Source of the DNA: Annulohypoxylon bovei var. microspora
Lineage: Eukaryota; Ascomycota; Sordariomycetes; Xylariales; Hypoxylaceae
Direction of reading: 5' to 3'
Length of the DNA: 64,000 nucleotides
NCBI GenBank assembly: GCA_022836615.1
Contig: MU405264.1
Location: 1-64,000, forward strand
Below, in pieces: positions 32,761 to 42,831 of the stretch. Position 1 is the stretch's first letter, and each line of letters opens with the position of its first letter. The notes under the pieces are model-generated. The model worked only from the letters and a program-made list of their open reading frames with translations, ran no database searches and was not told where the DNA came from. Both the position numbers and the translations under genes were made by a program.

Positions 32761-35700
32761 CTAAGACGGCGTTTCTTCACTATCAGGATCTCTCTCGAAC
32801 CATCCACCTTGCTCCCATCGACCAGGGACGTAAAGGCATTCCGCCCGAACCTTATCGTTAGAGATCCCGTCCAGTAAAACATTGAGCCGCTTGAAATCGA
32901 TCGGCTTAAGAATCCAGCCGTCGAACCCGGCCTCAACATAATTCGATCTATCCCGTTCCAAAAGAGAAGCCGACACAGCAAAGATGGGGGTTCTCTTGTA
33001 AGTAGCAGCTAGAGAAGAAAGCTCTAGAAACTCGTCTGATTTTTCGAGCGCCCGCACCATCTTGGTGCTAGTTAGGCCATCGACGATAGGCATCTGTGAT
33101 GTTTTAGGATCAGTTATGCGCACCCTACACTGTCGTAAATAGTGACTCACCTGCATATCCATAAGAATAACATCAAAACCGCCGGGCCTCTCTTTATAAA
33201 CGGCGGCGCAGTCTTCGCCGTTAACTGCATGGTAGACTTCGTGTCCAGTTTTCTCCAGACGCTTTTTAAGGATCTTCATGTTGATCGGGTCATCCTCAGC
33301 CACAAGCACCTTCAGTTTATTTAGATATGTAGGGAGACCCAGCATCTGTGTGTTAGTTTCCACTCCATTGGGTATAGTACCCCCGGTAATTTGGAATAGC
33401 ACCTTGGATGCTTGACTAGCTGGAGATCTTAGTGGTCGATCGAAATATTCATCTGGTACCTTGACAGGTTTAATGGCCGTTTTAGTGTCTGTAACATGAT
33501 ATTGGCCGTCGGACATCGCTGTAGATGACTGTAGCAAAGTATTCGGCCGCTCTAGACTGTCTCCATTGATTATAGGCGGGTTGATCATGGTTGGACCCGG
33601 CAAGGAACCGGTACTAGTGTGGCGAGAATCTTGTTGTTCTTTAGGGCTCACACGTTTTATACTACCAGTCTTTTCATCGAGCGCCCCGATAGTAAAGGGT
33701 GTTTGAATAGCGTCAATCAAGCGATCAGCATCGCTCTTATTGCTCTGGCCACTATTGCTAGCAGCGCTCCTTGCGCTATGGATGCTTTTCGTCTCGTCTA
33801 AACTCCGCCTTTCAGTGCTCGCACGTCTCTGCGTAGTAACCGAGCTTGAGCTTCCTCTATCAACGAGCATGACCTCATCCGCGTCCATCGACGGCATAAC
33901 CTTGGTAGAAGAAGCGACGCTCGAGATAACCTTTGGATTGACAAACGCACTTTTAGCGCCCAGCTTGTCGAGTGACTCTTCTGTAGGTAGGTCGAAGGGA
34001 AGTTGGATTACAAATCTTGATCCTTTTCCCTCTTCTGATTTTAACCGAAGCTGACCGTTCATGGTTCGCACAATTCTTGCAACCACCGCAAGACCCAACC
34101 CCAATGTTCGGCCCTCGCCCGGTTTCTCGATATCTTCAACAGATGTGGATTCATCCACATCTCCGCTTACTTGTTCCAAATCTCGAAACAGGTTGTCCAG
34201 CTTTTCATTACTCATACCATGGCCTGTATCTTGGACGATGATTTCAACCTTGACGCGGGCCTCGAGGACGTCGGCGACGTACGATTCGACAGTCACTGAC
34301 CCCTTGCTTGTATGTTTTATAGCATTCGCAGTTATGTTTGCGACCGCCTGTCGTACTCGACGAAAATCGCCGTGTACGTATCGGGGAAGGCCTGGATGTT
34401 CAATGACTTCGTACAATAAAGATTTTCGTTTGGCGTCTACCTTGAAAGGTTCCGTAGCCTCACGGATGCATCCCGGCAAGTCCAAAACTTCGTCTTTGAT
34501 TAATTCTTGACCCTCTTCCGTGTTAGTGAGGTCAAGGAGGTCATTGATAACATAAATAAGCGATTTGGATGCCGAGTGAGACCTTGCTAGATTCTCACGG
34601 GTTTCATGGTCGAGTGGACCTTCCATGGCAATCTCCAGGCAGTTTATGATGGCGTTTAATGGTGTGCGGACCTCGTGCGCCGAATTCGCCAGTAAAAGTC
34701 GAGTTAGTCTACTGCTTTGTAATGCCGCCTCCTTTTGTCTCCAAACCTCGATAAATTTGCCTAGAGTAGTGTAAGTAGATCCCGTTATTTGAGAATAGAA
34801 TTTGGGCATGCTCCATATACGCACCATACACCAGACATAATACTGCAGCAGTCTCAACCTGTTCCTCTGACCACTCCCTACATTTGCCAATGACGATCTC
34901 GTGCCATGCCTTGAAGCTCGATCGCGGTTCCAAAAAGCTGGCGGTACCTTCTTTGACCACCTTCTCATATGGATTACCCGCCCATCTTACTTCTCTAACC
35001 TGACCCTTACGGAAAAATACAATAAAATCACTGCCACCCACGCTTAGAGGGACATACAACAGGCCAGCAATGACAGAGAAGCCGGGAGGGTAGCCGAGGT
35101 CGGGAAAATCTTCGCGGATATCCTGCGACGTCAAAACAGAAGTGAAGTTTCTCAGACGCAAATACTCCATCATGGCTAAAGCTTCCTGAGATTGCTCGAT
35201 CTTCCCTAAGATTTTAGTCTCTCCTCGGATAGAAAGCATACCGAAATCAGCGTCGAAGAGCTTAATTAAATCCGAAGACGAGGCCGTGATATACCCCGAC
35301 GGGTTCTTATCAGTAGGCATGGTGTTGATAAGTTTTCTCGCTTGCAAGCGCGATGCATAAGAGAGGCGCTCAATATTGCGCGACGCTGTATCTCCCACAA
35401 GCCGACATAACTTTCGAATAGGGAACGGGACTCGCATCCCCTTAGCACCATAACTATGGCACGCGATAAGTCCCCATAGCTCATTAAATGCGTTAATTGA
35501 TATGGACATGGAGGACCGAACCGCCATATTGCCGAGATACTTAAGATGGATAGGAGACATCGCGCGAAGGTAAGCATGGCTCAGATCAAGTGGTCGTTCT
35601 AGGTCTTTCTCAGACCGACAAACAAGCCTCGCAGACTCTAAATCTCGATCATAAAGTAATCGTACTTTATTGAGTTTATAGAGGTCGCGCGCCTGTTTTG

Positions 35701-37357
35701 GAATATCGGAAGCTGGGAAATGCAACCCATAATAGAGATCACGGGTCTTCGCAGGATCAACTAGCTCCGTCACAACCTTTCCGTTGAATGCGGCATCAAA
35801 CTGGTATACCATAACCCGATGAAATCCGGTAAGCTCCTTGACGATGCCCACCAATATTTTTAGGAACACCCCTAAATTCGGTGCAGATGCCAGCTGCTCT
35901 TGAACTTGAGACATTATATCGAAAACTTGCATCGCCCCGGCCTCTCCACGTCTTTGGCGCGCGCTTCTGAGTATCCGAAGTGGCCTGCTACCGATTTCGG
36001 TACTTTCATGTAGCTCTTCCATCGAAGGATTTTGACAAAGCGTATCCTCAGGCTGGTCTGGAGTCAATTCGCCAGGTGGCCGAAGAGGATGCTCCTGGTC
36101 CTCCTCCAACTCAAACTCGCAAATAATCAAATCTGGATGGCTGTCATTGACATGTATGGCACACCAGAGTTTAAGGGACCTCCTCTGGGGTGGCCGTATA
36201 GATATACTAAATACGTCAGGTCCATTAGTAGCAGGATCCGCCTCTTCATCCCGGATGAAGTCGACATGATCTAAAAGATTATCAGCCTGTTCTTCGGTGA
36301 AGATTTCAGTGAAGCTTTTGAGTCGAAACAACTCTTGGGGTGAAAAGCCTATGATTTTCTTGGAATTTTCGCTCACGCATCTGACAGTAAGCCGACCGTC
36401 TGTCTCTTCCTTCAGGGCAATTAGAAGGCCAAATGGTTGGATAGCCCCGGGAGTATGGATGGGTTCATCTTCACACCGTTCTAAAGCACCATCCCGACCT
36501 GTAATAACAGCGTAACCTTCCTCAGTCACCACGTGACGAAAGCGAACTGTCATCAGCGTGTCATTAAGCTCCCCAGGAGACTTACGTCCGGAGGAGTCCC
36601 CAGGGTGGCTTCCCCCTGTACGCGTAGATGTGCTTTCCCTAGTCTTGTCGGAATTATCTGAAGATGCGTAGCTAAAAAGTGGCAATGGCCCTTGAGAAGT
36701 GACCCTTTCGAATTTTGGCGGCGAACTCCCCAAAGAATTAGAGGTTGCTTCTTTCTTCGGGTTTTTTATATCATCTTTCTCATTTGGTGGTCCAACGAGC
36801 GATGAAGTAAGTGTAGTTGGGCCAGTCCTGGCTCGTTGGTGTCCTCCGGTTGTTTCAATTGAAGCATGCGGGTTACTTGGCCGTCGACGGCCATCCCAAG
36901 TCGTCCCTTGGCGGGTTATGTAGCCATGCTCTCCCGGATTCCGGATTGGAGTCATTGGCGTCGGCTGCGACTGGTCAACGCTTATGGCAGATCGAATAGG
37001 GAAGACCCTATCAGTAAGATCTGTCGCATCGTTGGCACTTGGGCGGTGACCAAGCTGGCGATCCGAACTCGCACTATACGACGAAGGTATATTTGAAGCT
37101 CGATCGTATACAATATTGGTATTTATAGGCCCAGGTAATGCAGCGGTAGAGGTTGAGGCCGGTTCGTTTTCTATTACAGGAGTATTGTCGACAGGTATAA
37201 GGTCGTCCGTAGACTTCTCATGGCTACCAAACTCGCCTAAAGATTTAGGAGGGGCCCCTATGGAAGCAACAGGTAGTACTTCATGCTGATCAGGCTTGTT
37301 GGCAGCATGGTCAGTTATGCGCCGGGCTTGAATCACGGAATCTTGATCCGGTTCCAT
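32761..37357 (-). CDS. fphA: Fungal phytochrome, hybrid histidine kinase with receiver
   Basis: Exons 37357-34825, 34760-33151 and 33093-32761 (introns of 64 and 57 nt) give 1491 residues. A long disordered N-terminus precedes PAS, GAF and PHY domains. Cys295 in ERCEDEPIHTPG is the biliverdin-attachment residue typical of fungal and bacterial phytochromes. GAF carries PASDIP (Asp551) and the chromophore His604 in SPIHLKYLGNM. The PHY tongue shows RWAGNP and PRSSF (811-815). The kinase has His873 in NSAHEVRTPLN, an N box (NITANAIKHT), DTGHGM and GLGLAVV. The receiver has the acidic pair EDD, phospho-acceptor Asp1379 (ILMDMQ) and a KPID lysine. It should be a red/far-red sensor acting in cytosol and nucleus upstream of HOG-type signalling, as in Aspergillus. 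The 57-nt intron is a multiple of three with no stop, so its retention would insert 19 residues right after Asp1379. Confidence 0.95.
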
Positions 37358-38034
37358 GTTACCGTGAGGCCAATGGCGACGACCTAAAAGTCGAGCTCGA
37401 TTAATCGCAACCGGAACCCCCTCGATTTACCAGTCAAACTCAGAACTCTTGAATTCCCATGAGTAACCTATATCCAGCCCAAACAAGGGCTTTCCGATTG
37501 CGACAATGCCTAAGCCCTTTGTTAAGTATACCTAATTAAACTTTCGGGGTAGGTAGAGCGCTTACAAGTCGCGAATCTAAGAGAATCAAAGAAAATCAGA
37601 GACGAGAACAGGTAGAATTTGCTACCGTTGTCGCAAGAAGAGACAGGATCTAGGTGTGTAAGGTGTTAAGAGATCAAATATGGAGAATTGAGCATCGAGA
37701 ATGGGAAACCTAGAATTGCAGTCCGTAGTGGGGTTAGATCAAGTTACATAACAATGGAAGTAGCACGAGGAAGTCGCAAGGGGAATCGCCACCTCTAGAT
37801 GAAGATCATAGAGATTTGTACTACGTGTACCTAGGTACCTCCATATGTACAGGCAGACAGGGTGTATATATGTGGTAGCGATATGCAGGAGACTCGTTAG
37901 TTGGTAACTTGCCACATCCAATATCTTTATTTAGCATACGGAGCATGTGCGAGGCAGGGAAAAAGTGTAGAGCCTAAGTCTACATAAATATTGATGTAGG
38001 TGCTTGGAAGTGATACAATAGCGCCGTATTATGA
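37358..38034. other. Upstream region of the phytochrome gene
   Basis: Promoter side of the phytochrome gene. ACCTAGGT lies at 37829-37836, and normal composition ends near 38100. No other gene is seen. Confidence 0.5.
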
Positions 38035-38768
38035 GATCCATTTACCGTATTTTTACAGACCTCAATGTATATACCGTAAAGTCACGGGTATAAAAATATA
38101 AACCATTCAACTTGTAAACGTCTTATAATCCCATTAATTTATATTTATAAATAATGGTTTTATAATTAATTAATTAAATGGTTTTTTATTAATTAAACGG
38201 TTTATTATACGAATGGTTTTTTTTAATTAAATCGTTTTTATTTAATTTAAAAATTTAAATATTATAAATTATAACGGCGCTCAGCTGCCGCTACTCCTGA
38301 GGTATACTAGCGGAGCCGGCTGATCAATGTCCCGGCCGTAAGGCTAATATATAAGGACCCTTCAAAGGAAACCATTTCGTGGCTTCCTTTTTCTTAGCTT
38401 TTCACTTTAAATATTTTCGTTAATAAAGTACGTGGTCCCGCCGTCGCATAAGCTTTGTCCCGATCAAAGACCTGCTCGCCGTGACATAAATATTTTTATA
38501 TTTAAAATAAATATAAAAATATAAACCTTTTATATATATTTAAATTATAAAAAATTTTCCCACGCGTATATAACCTTTTTAATAATTTATAATATAATCG
38601 TAAAATTAATAAATTTTATATAATTAATAATTAAATATTTATATATAATTTAATTATAAAAATGTAATTAATTTTTTAAAGTTTTTAATTAATTAAAATA
38701 AATATTTAATATTTTAAATGTAATATAATAATTAATTAATAAAATTACATAATAATAAAAATTAATAC
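38035..38768. repeat. Small RIP island around a preserved TIR
   Basis: A/T-rich sequence (38140-38269 and 38493-38768) frames a 220-bp block of normal composition. The A/T parts have no open frame and look RIP-converted. Confidence 0.55.
38270..38492 (+). mobile_element. G/C-normal copy of the B-element terminal repeat
   Basis: It begins TATAACGGCGCTCAGCTGCC and continues through AGGTATACTAGCGGAGCCGG, CTAATATATAAGGACCC, TAAAGTACGTGGT and CCTGCTCGCCGTGAC. Each block matches the A/T-decayed termini at 1536, 7640, 8557 and 12812 once C-to-T and G-to-A changes are allowed. This copy therefore shows what the terminus looked like before RIP. It is a solo end: no second terminus is seen nearby. A TATATAA box about 80 bp in could be an element promoter. 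Confidence 0.65.
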
Positions 38769-38873
38769 GCGAGGTCCCCGCGCTCCGCGGACACAATACC
38801 CCCGAATTTTGGAATCCCGGGGTTTAACCGGGGTTTAACCTTGGTTTAACCGGGGTTCGATTCCTCGATCTCT
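38769..38873 (+). promoter_or_regulatory. Diverged tRNA-like head with B box
   Basis: It starts GCGAGGTCCCC, passes through ACACAATACCCCCGA (aligning with CACAATATCCCGA of the 9.7 and 11.0 kb heads) and ends GGTTCGATTCCTCGATCTC, with an exact B box at 38854-38864. Between them sit three near-identical copies of an 11-bp GGGGTTTAACC unit that the other heads lack. It belongs to the same head family, in plus orientation, and is not a functional tRNA. Confidence 0.5.
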
Positions 38874-38916
38874 TATTTTACCACCTTTTTTTCATAAAAT
38901 TATCTCGCTCGCGGCA

Positions 38917-38969
38917 GGCGGGGCGGGTTTGCGAGGGGCGCTCCGCGCCCCTCGCAAACCCGCCCCGCC
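38917..38969. repeat. Perfect G/C-rich hairpin, 25-bp stem, 3-nt loop
   Basis: The left arm starts GGCGGGGCGGG at 38917 and the right arm ends CCCGCCCCGCC at 38969. The arms are exact reverse complements over 25 bp with a TCC loop at 38942-38944. It lies about 45 bp after the tRNA-like head, in G/C-rich sequence that has not decayed. A transcript from the head would fold into a very stable stem here, either as an element structure or a pausing or termination site. Confidence 0.85.
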
Positions 38970-38973
38970 GCCG

Positions 38974-39480
38974 CTCGCCCCCACTGTTTCGTTTCAATCA
39001 AGTTCAGGTCAGTTCAAAATAGCCTCAAATAGCTGTAAGGTTGCTGGCACCAGAAAGGGATTACCTAAGCATCTTAATCCGGTCCTAGCGCTGTAGATCT
39101 TTTCGTTGCGATTTGATTGGATGCATCGATCCATTACCCGGCGCTAAGGCCTTAGCTCCGCACTAGTTGGATTAGTCAGCCCTCTCAGGGGCCAGGTCCG
39201 AGGCTTTCTTTTAATTACCTAATATAAGGGCTTTATTGAACCTCACCAATCTTTATACTGTTGATCTTTCTTTTGAACTGACTGTTCAACTGACTGTTCA
39301 ACTGATCAAAGTTTAGGTACTGATATCTCAACAACAAAACCTTCTATAAGAATGCAACCAGGTTTATTCAATTCAGTAATCCAAGGGCTTTCGAATGAAT
39401 CTCATTATGTCATTTGAACCCTGATTTTGATCGCTGTAGAAATGTTTCAAGTTCAGAGATCCATTCGTTCAGGTCACCTG
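38974..39480. other. Non-coding repeat-derived spacer
   Basis: Normal composition, no open frame. GATTGGATGCATCG near 39117-39130 resembles GATTGGGTGCATCG in the tandem units (near 8741 and 9953), and GGATTACCTAAGCATC near 39058-39073 resembles the GATTACCTAAGATGC block near 8931. This suggests the tail of a diverged member of the same element family. Confidence 0.35.
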
Positions 39481-40180
39481 ATCTCCCTGGGGGGGGGGTC
39501 AAAAATTAATATATTATTAATAATTATTTCAGGTTTTTCGATGATCAGGTGACTTCAACGCTTAGACCACCCTTTTGCTTGTAATATATTAATAATAATA
39601 ATAAGTTGAAGTTTTGCTGGAGATCAGGTGATTTTTCGCGCTTGGACCACCTGACTTTCCGTAATATATTATTAATAATATATTATTTTATTTCTTTCGT
39701 TAGATTAAGGGCCATATTCAACCGCGGATATCTCAGCCATTAACGATCGCAAGATGATGCAATCAGTTTCATTCAATTCTAAAATGGGAGTAGTTTTAAT
39801 ATATAACTTTATAATAGATTGCATCCCCTTTTGGGAGGGCAACAATCAATTAAAGCTGACAGGTTGTTTTGATAAGGGACGATTCATTTAGGTGAGCTAA
39901 GGAGTACTTTGATTTGTATGGGGTTTTGTATGGCGAAACATGTACCAATTACGCTCGGACCACCTGCGTTCTTATTATATTTTCTAATAATATATTAATT
40001 ATTTAATTTAAAACCCCGAGACAATAACCCCTCATAAATTCGGGGCATTTATAAAAAATAAAAACCTTTTTTTAATTATTTTTCATACTTTTTTAAACCA
40101 TATTTTAACGGTTTTTTTTAAAAAAAAACCATTTAACATAAAAATCGTTCGTTTAAAAAAAACTATACGTTATACGATTA
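39481..40180. repeat. Recurrent GATCAGGTGA / GACCACCT / TAATATATTA module
   Basis: A 58-bp module starting GATCAGGTGA, holding CGCTT(A/G)GACCACC and ending in TAATATATTAATAATA, occurs at 39543-39600 and again 79 bp later at 39622-39680. An inverted GGTCACCTGATCT lies near 39473-39485. A third CGCTCGGACCACCTG with an adjacent TAATATATTA lies near 39952-40010. A run of ten G is at 39489-39498. No coding frame; after 40000 the sequence is A/T-rich. Confidence 0.5.
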
Positions 40181-41049
40181 CGCTTATTCGCCTTTAAACC
40201 ATCTTATGGTTAAACCGTTGGTGTTTTCAGCTACAATGGTTCATTAGTCCTTAAGACAATAACCGTTTATCGCGGGTAACTGTATAGGTACTGTATAAAT
40301 ACGGTCAATGGGTCTCATATTGCGCCCACAATGTATCATCAGACATCTGGAATACTACATACGTACCTAAGGTATCTAGGTACACAGATGTAGGCATAGA
40401 TCTAGCCGTACATAGAGCAAGATTTGCTGGTTAGGCCTGGTTAGACCAAGATTTAGGTACAAACTAAGACACGATTCGGGTTTTCGCCCGCATTGATGCT
40501 AGATATCGTTGACATCATACCTCGATAAATGATTACATGGATTCGTCCCGATTGGATAACTTAATTTTTATACCGGAAATTAAGATTAAAAAATAAAAAA
40601 TCTAGTAATCCAGTAATACCTACTTAGGCCGAGAATTATCGGCCTGTTAGATTTATGCTACACTTCTTTCAGTTCACGTCCAATTCATCGAATAATTGAA
40701 CAAAAAGTAACTGACCTTTGTTATCTTTATAGTTCTTTGACGACTTTCTAAATCCATTAACCAAGACTTCGGTTTGTTGTCACAATGTCTTTATCATTTA
40801 GGTACCTAATCAAGAATTGCTTTGTAAGAGAACAGCGTTCCCTTAATATAAATGCGATTGTCCGTCAGGCCAAGTGTAGGTATGAAGCTTCGAATCGCAG
40901 CCTAACTTAACAACACCGATTTCTGGGAAATCTTAGTGTAGCGAACCTTAGACATATTCCAATCTAAAAGGTAGTTACTAGGTAAGTATACAAAAGGTAA
41001 GATTTTTCTACGCTTCCATCCGGAATTTACGTCTTCCGCCACACTCAAC
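40181..41049. other. Intergenic spacer, nothing further seen
   Basis: Composition returns to normal. It serves as the upstream region of the Asp-rich protein gene. No RNA gene or conserved motif was recognised. Confidence 0.5.
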
Positions 41050-41583
41050 ATGTTTTCCACCAGATTCATGCAGAGCAATAGTTCGTCTGAAGCTGAATAT
41101 ATGATGATTGACGGATCCGAACATCCCCCGAATCACAACATGGAAATTGACCAGCTTGGAAACGACCGGGGTGACGATATGGAAATTGACAAGCTCAAAG
41201 ACCAGGATTGTAACGAATATATGGATGACGACACGCTCGCAAATGACACTGAAGATGACACTGAAGATGACTACATGGAGGAGGATACAACCGACGACGA
41301 CGACGAGAATGACGATGATTATATGCCGATTGATACGACTGATGACGATGACGAAGACTATGACGATGATGATCGTACGCTTATCAAAGCTCCTCGAAAA
41401 GGCAAGAAGACGGCATCAAATCGTGTGACAAAGATCAGTACTGGAGGTCCGTCAGCTACAGCTTCCCCGGCTCTCTCGGAAGCCGGACGCCAGAATCTCA
41501 TCGATAAATTCAAAAATGGAGTATTGGTATATGCTGATATGGATATTAAGAATCTTAGTATCCAGGTATATTTTAGAGAATAA
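41050..41583 (+). CDS. Asp-rich acidic protein, function unknown
   Basis: A 177-residue frame. Residues 25-118 are dominated by Asp and Glu and carry repeating MEID and (D)YMP(I)DTTDDDDE-like phrases. A basic patch follows (APRKGKKTASNR, about 114-125), then a Ser/Ala-rich link and a more ordinary C-terminus (LSEAGRQNLIDKFKNGVLVYADM). Acidic tract plus basic patch is common in nuclear histone- or nucleolus-associated proteins, but no domain is recognised. The end reads CAG followed by GTATAT, so the last residues might be intron and the gene could continue downstream. The acidic tract arises from GAT/GAC repeats and part may be slippage. Confidence 0.5.
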   Translation: MFSTRFMQSNSSSEAEYMMIDGSEHPPNHNMEIDQLGNDRGDDMEIDKLKDQDCNEYMDDDTLANDTEDDTEDDYMEEDTTDDDDENDDDYMPIDTTDDDDEDYDDDDRTLIKAPRKGKKTASNRVTKISTGGPSATASPALSEAGRQNLIDKFKNGVLVYADMDIKNLSIQVYFRE

Positions 41584-42189
41584 GTGCAATTCTCCATGTT
41601 CACATACATATTACATAAAGCTCTCATAGATTACCTAGGTTCTCAAGATTTTTAAATCTGTCATTTCCACATTAATGATTCCAATTAGTTACAGTAACGC
41701 ACGCGAGAGAAATTCGTCAACTTATTTGATACAACCACGATAGTTATCCAAAGTTTTAAGATGATAGAAAATCGTATACCTACCGATATGTGTAGCTTAG
41801 GTTAGAAACCTTATGTCTCAAGTCTACGTCGCACATTTCATAATATGTAACCCAATTTTATATATGTAATTGTCGAAGAAGAGGCATATGATGTAAATTT
41901 GATAAGGTCCTCAAGACATGAAGCTATCCTGCGTAGAAGCTAGGTAGGCAGTTCTTTATGAAGTTGAACAACGCGGCATAAGTGGATCTTCATCTTTGTG
42001 GGGTTATCCCGGGTCGGCCCGTCACCGGATTAGAAGATTCATTTAATGAACGATTGGACTGAGATCTTTTACCTCTTTCCCATACATATATATATATATA
42101 TCTGATTCTACCATCATATCAAACGTACCCGTCAGATTGTTACCTATAATCAATCACGCTCTCATGAGCGGATACGACTGGGGATTCAA
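41584..42189. other. Intergenic spacer with (AT)n tract
   Basis: ACCTAGGT lies at 41633-41640 and an (AT)n microsatellite near 42086-42102, just upstream of the SET-domain gene. No gene is seen. Confidence 0.5.
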
Positions 42190-42831
42190 ATGGGGAAAGA
42201 TGCGGCACCGAAAAATTGGCCGGCGGCAATACCGTATCTCTTACAGCCCTCATATGCCTCCCATATTACGAAGCCACAATACCAGATCGTTAGGACTCGG
42301 CCTGTCGACGTAATAAACGAGATTCCACATAATTTTCCCCGAGGTCCTTCGGCTCTCGCAAGGATCGTTCCTATCACTAACCCTACACACCCCGCAAACG
42401 GGCAGTCCGGCTTGTTCGCCGCGAGACAGCTCCCGCCGGGATCTCTCATCTTACCATACTACGGCGTAGTACATTCTTCTTCACTGCCATACTCTACGGC
42501 TCACGAGAAGTCGGATTATGACCTCTGGCTGGACCGCGATGGGGCGCTGGCCGTCGATGCGGAGAAAGCAGGCAATGAGGCCCGCTTCGTGAATGACTAC
42601 AGGGGGGTCTCTGAACGGCCAAATAGCGAATTTAAGGAGTGCTGGGACTCGAGACGTGGCGAGAGGTGTATGTCCGTCTTCGTTCTGCCTGCTGGGAAGA
42701 ACGCTGGAAAGAAGACTAGCGCGGGGATTGGAAAGGGCGAGGAGATTCTTGTCAGTTATGGAAAGGGGTTCTGGAGTAAAAGGATAGATGAACATCAAGA
42801 AGATGGTGGATTTGATAGTGCCGGGTCCTAA
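42190..42831 (+). CDS. SET-domain protein (putative lysine methyltransferase)
   Basis: A 213-residue protein, single exon as read. The SET fold is visible in order: SGLFAARQLPPGSLILPYYGVVH (first motif, cofactor loop), YDLWLDRDGALAVDAEKAGNEARFVNDYRG (the catalytic-site Asn-containing motif, here FVNDYRG in place of NHSC) and KGEEILVSYGKGFW (final motif with the catalytic Tyr). There are no pre-SET or post-SET cysteines and no other domain, so it belongs to the small stand-alone SET group. The substrate could be a histone or another protein and cannot be read from sequence. An earlier ATG at 42164 is out of frame, so 42190 is the likely start unless an upstream exon exists. Confidence 0.8.
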   Translation: MGKDAAPKNWPAAIPYLLQPSYASHITKPQYQIVRTRPVDVINEIPHNFPRGPSALARIVPITNPTHPANGQSGLFAARQLPPGSLILPYYGVVHSSSLPYSTAHEKSDYDLWLDRDGALAVDAEKAGNEARFVNDYRGVSERPNSEFKECWDSRRGERCMSVFVLPAGKNAGKKTSAGIGKGEEILVSYGKGFWSKRIDEHQEDGGFDSAGS

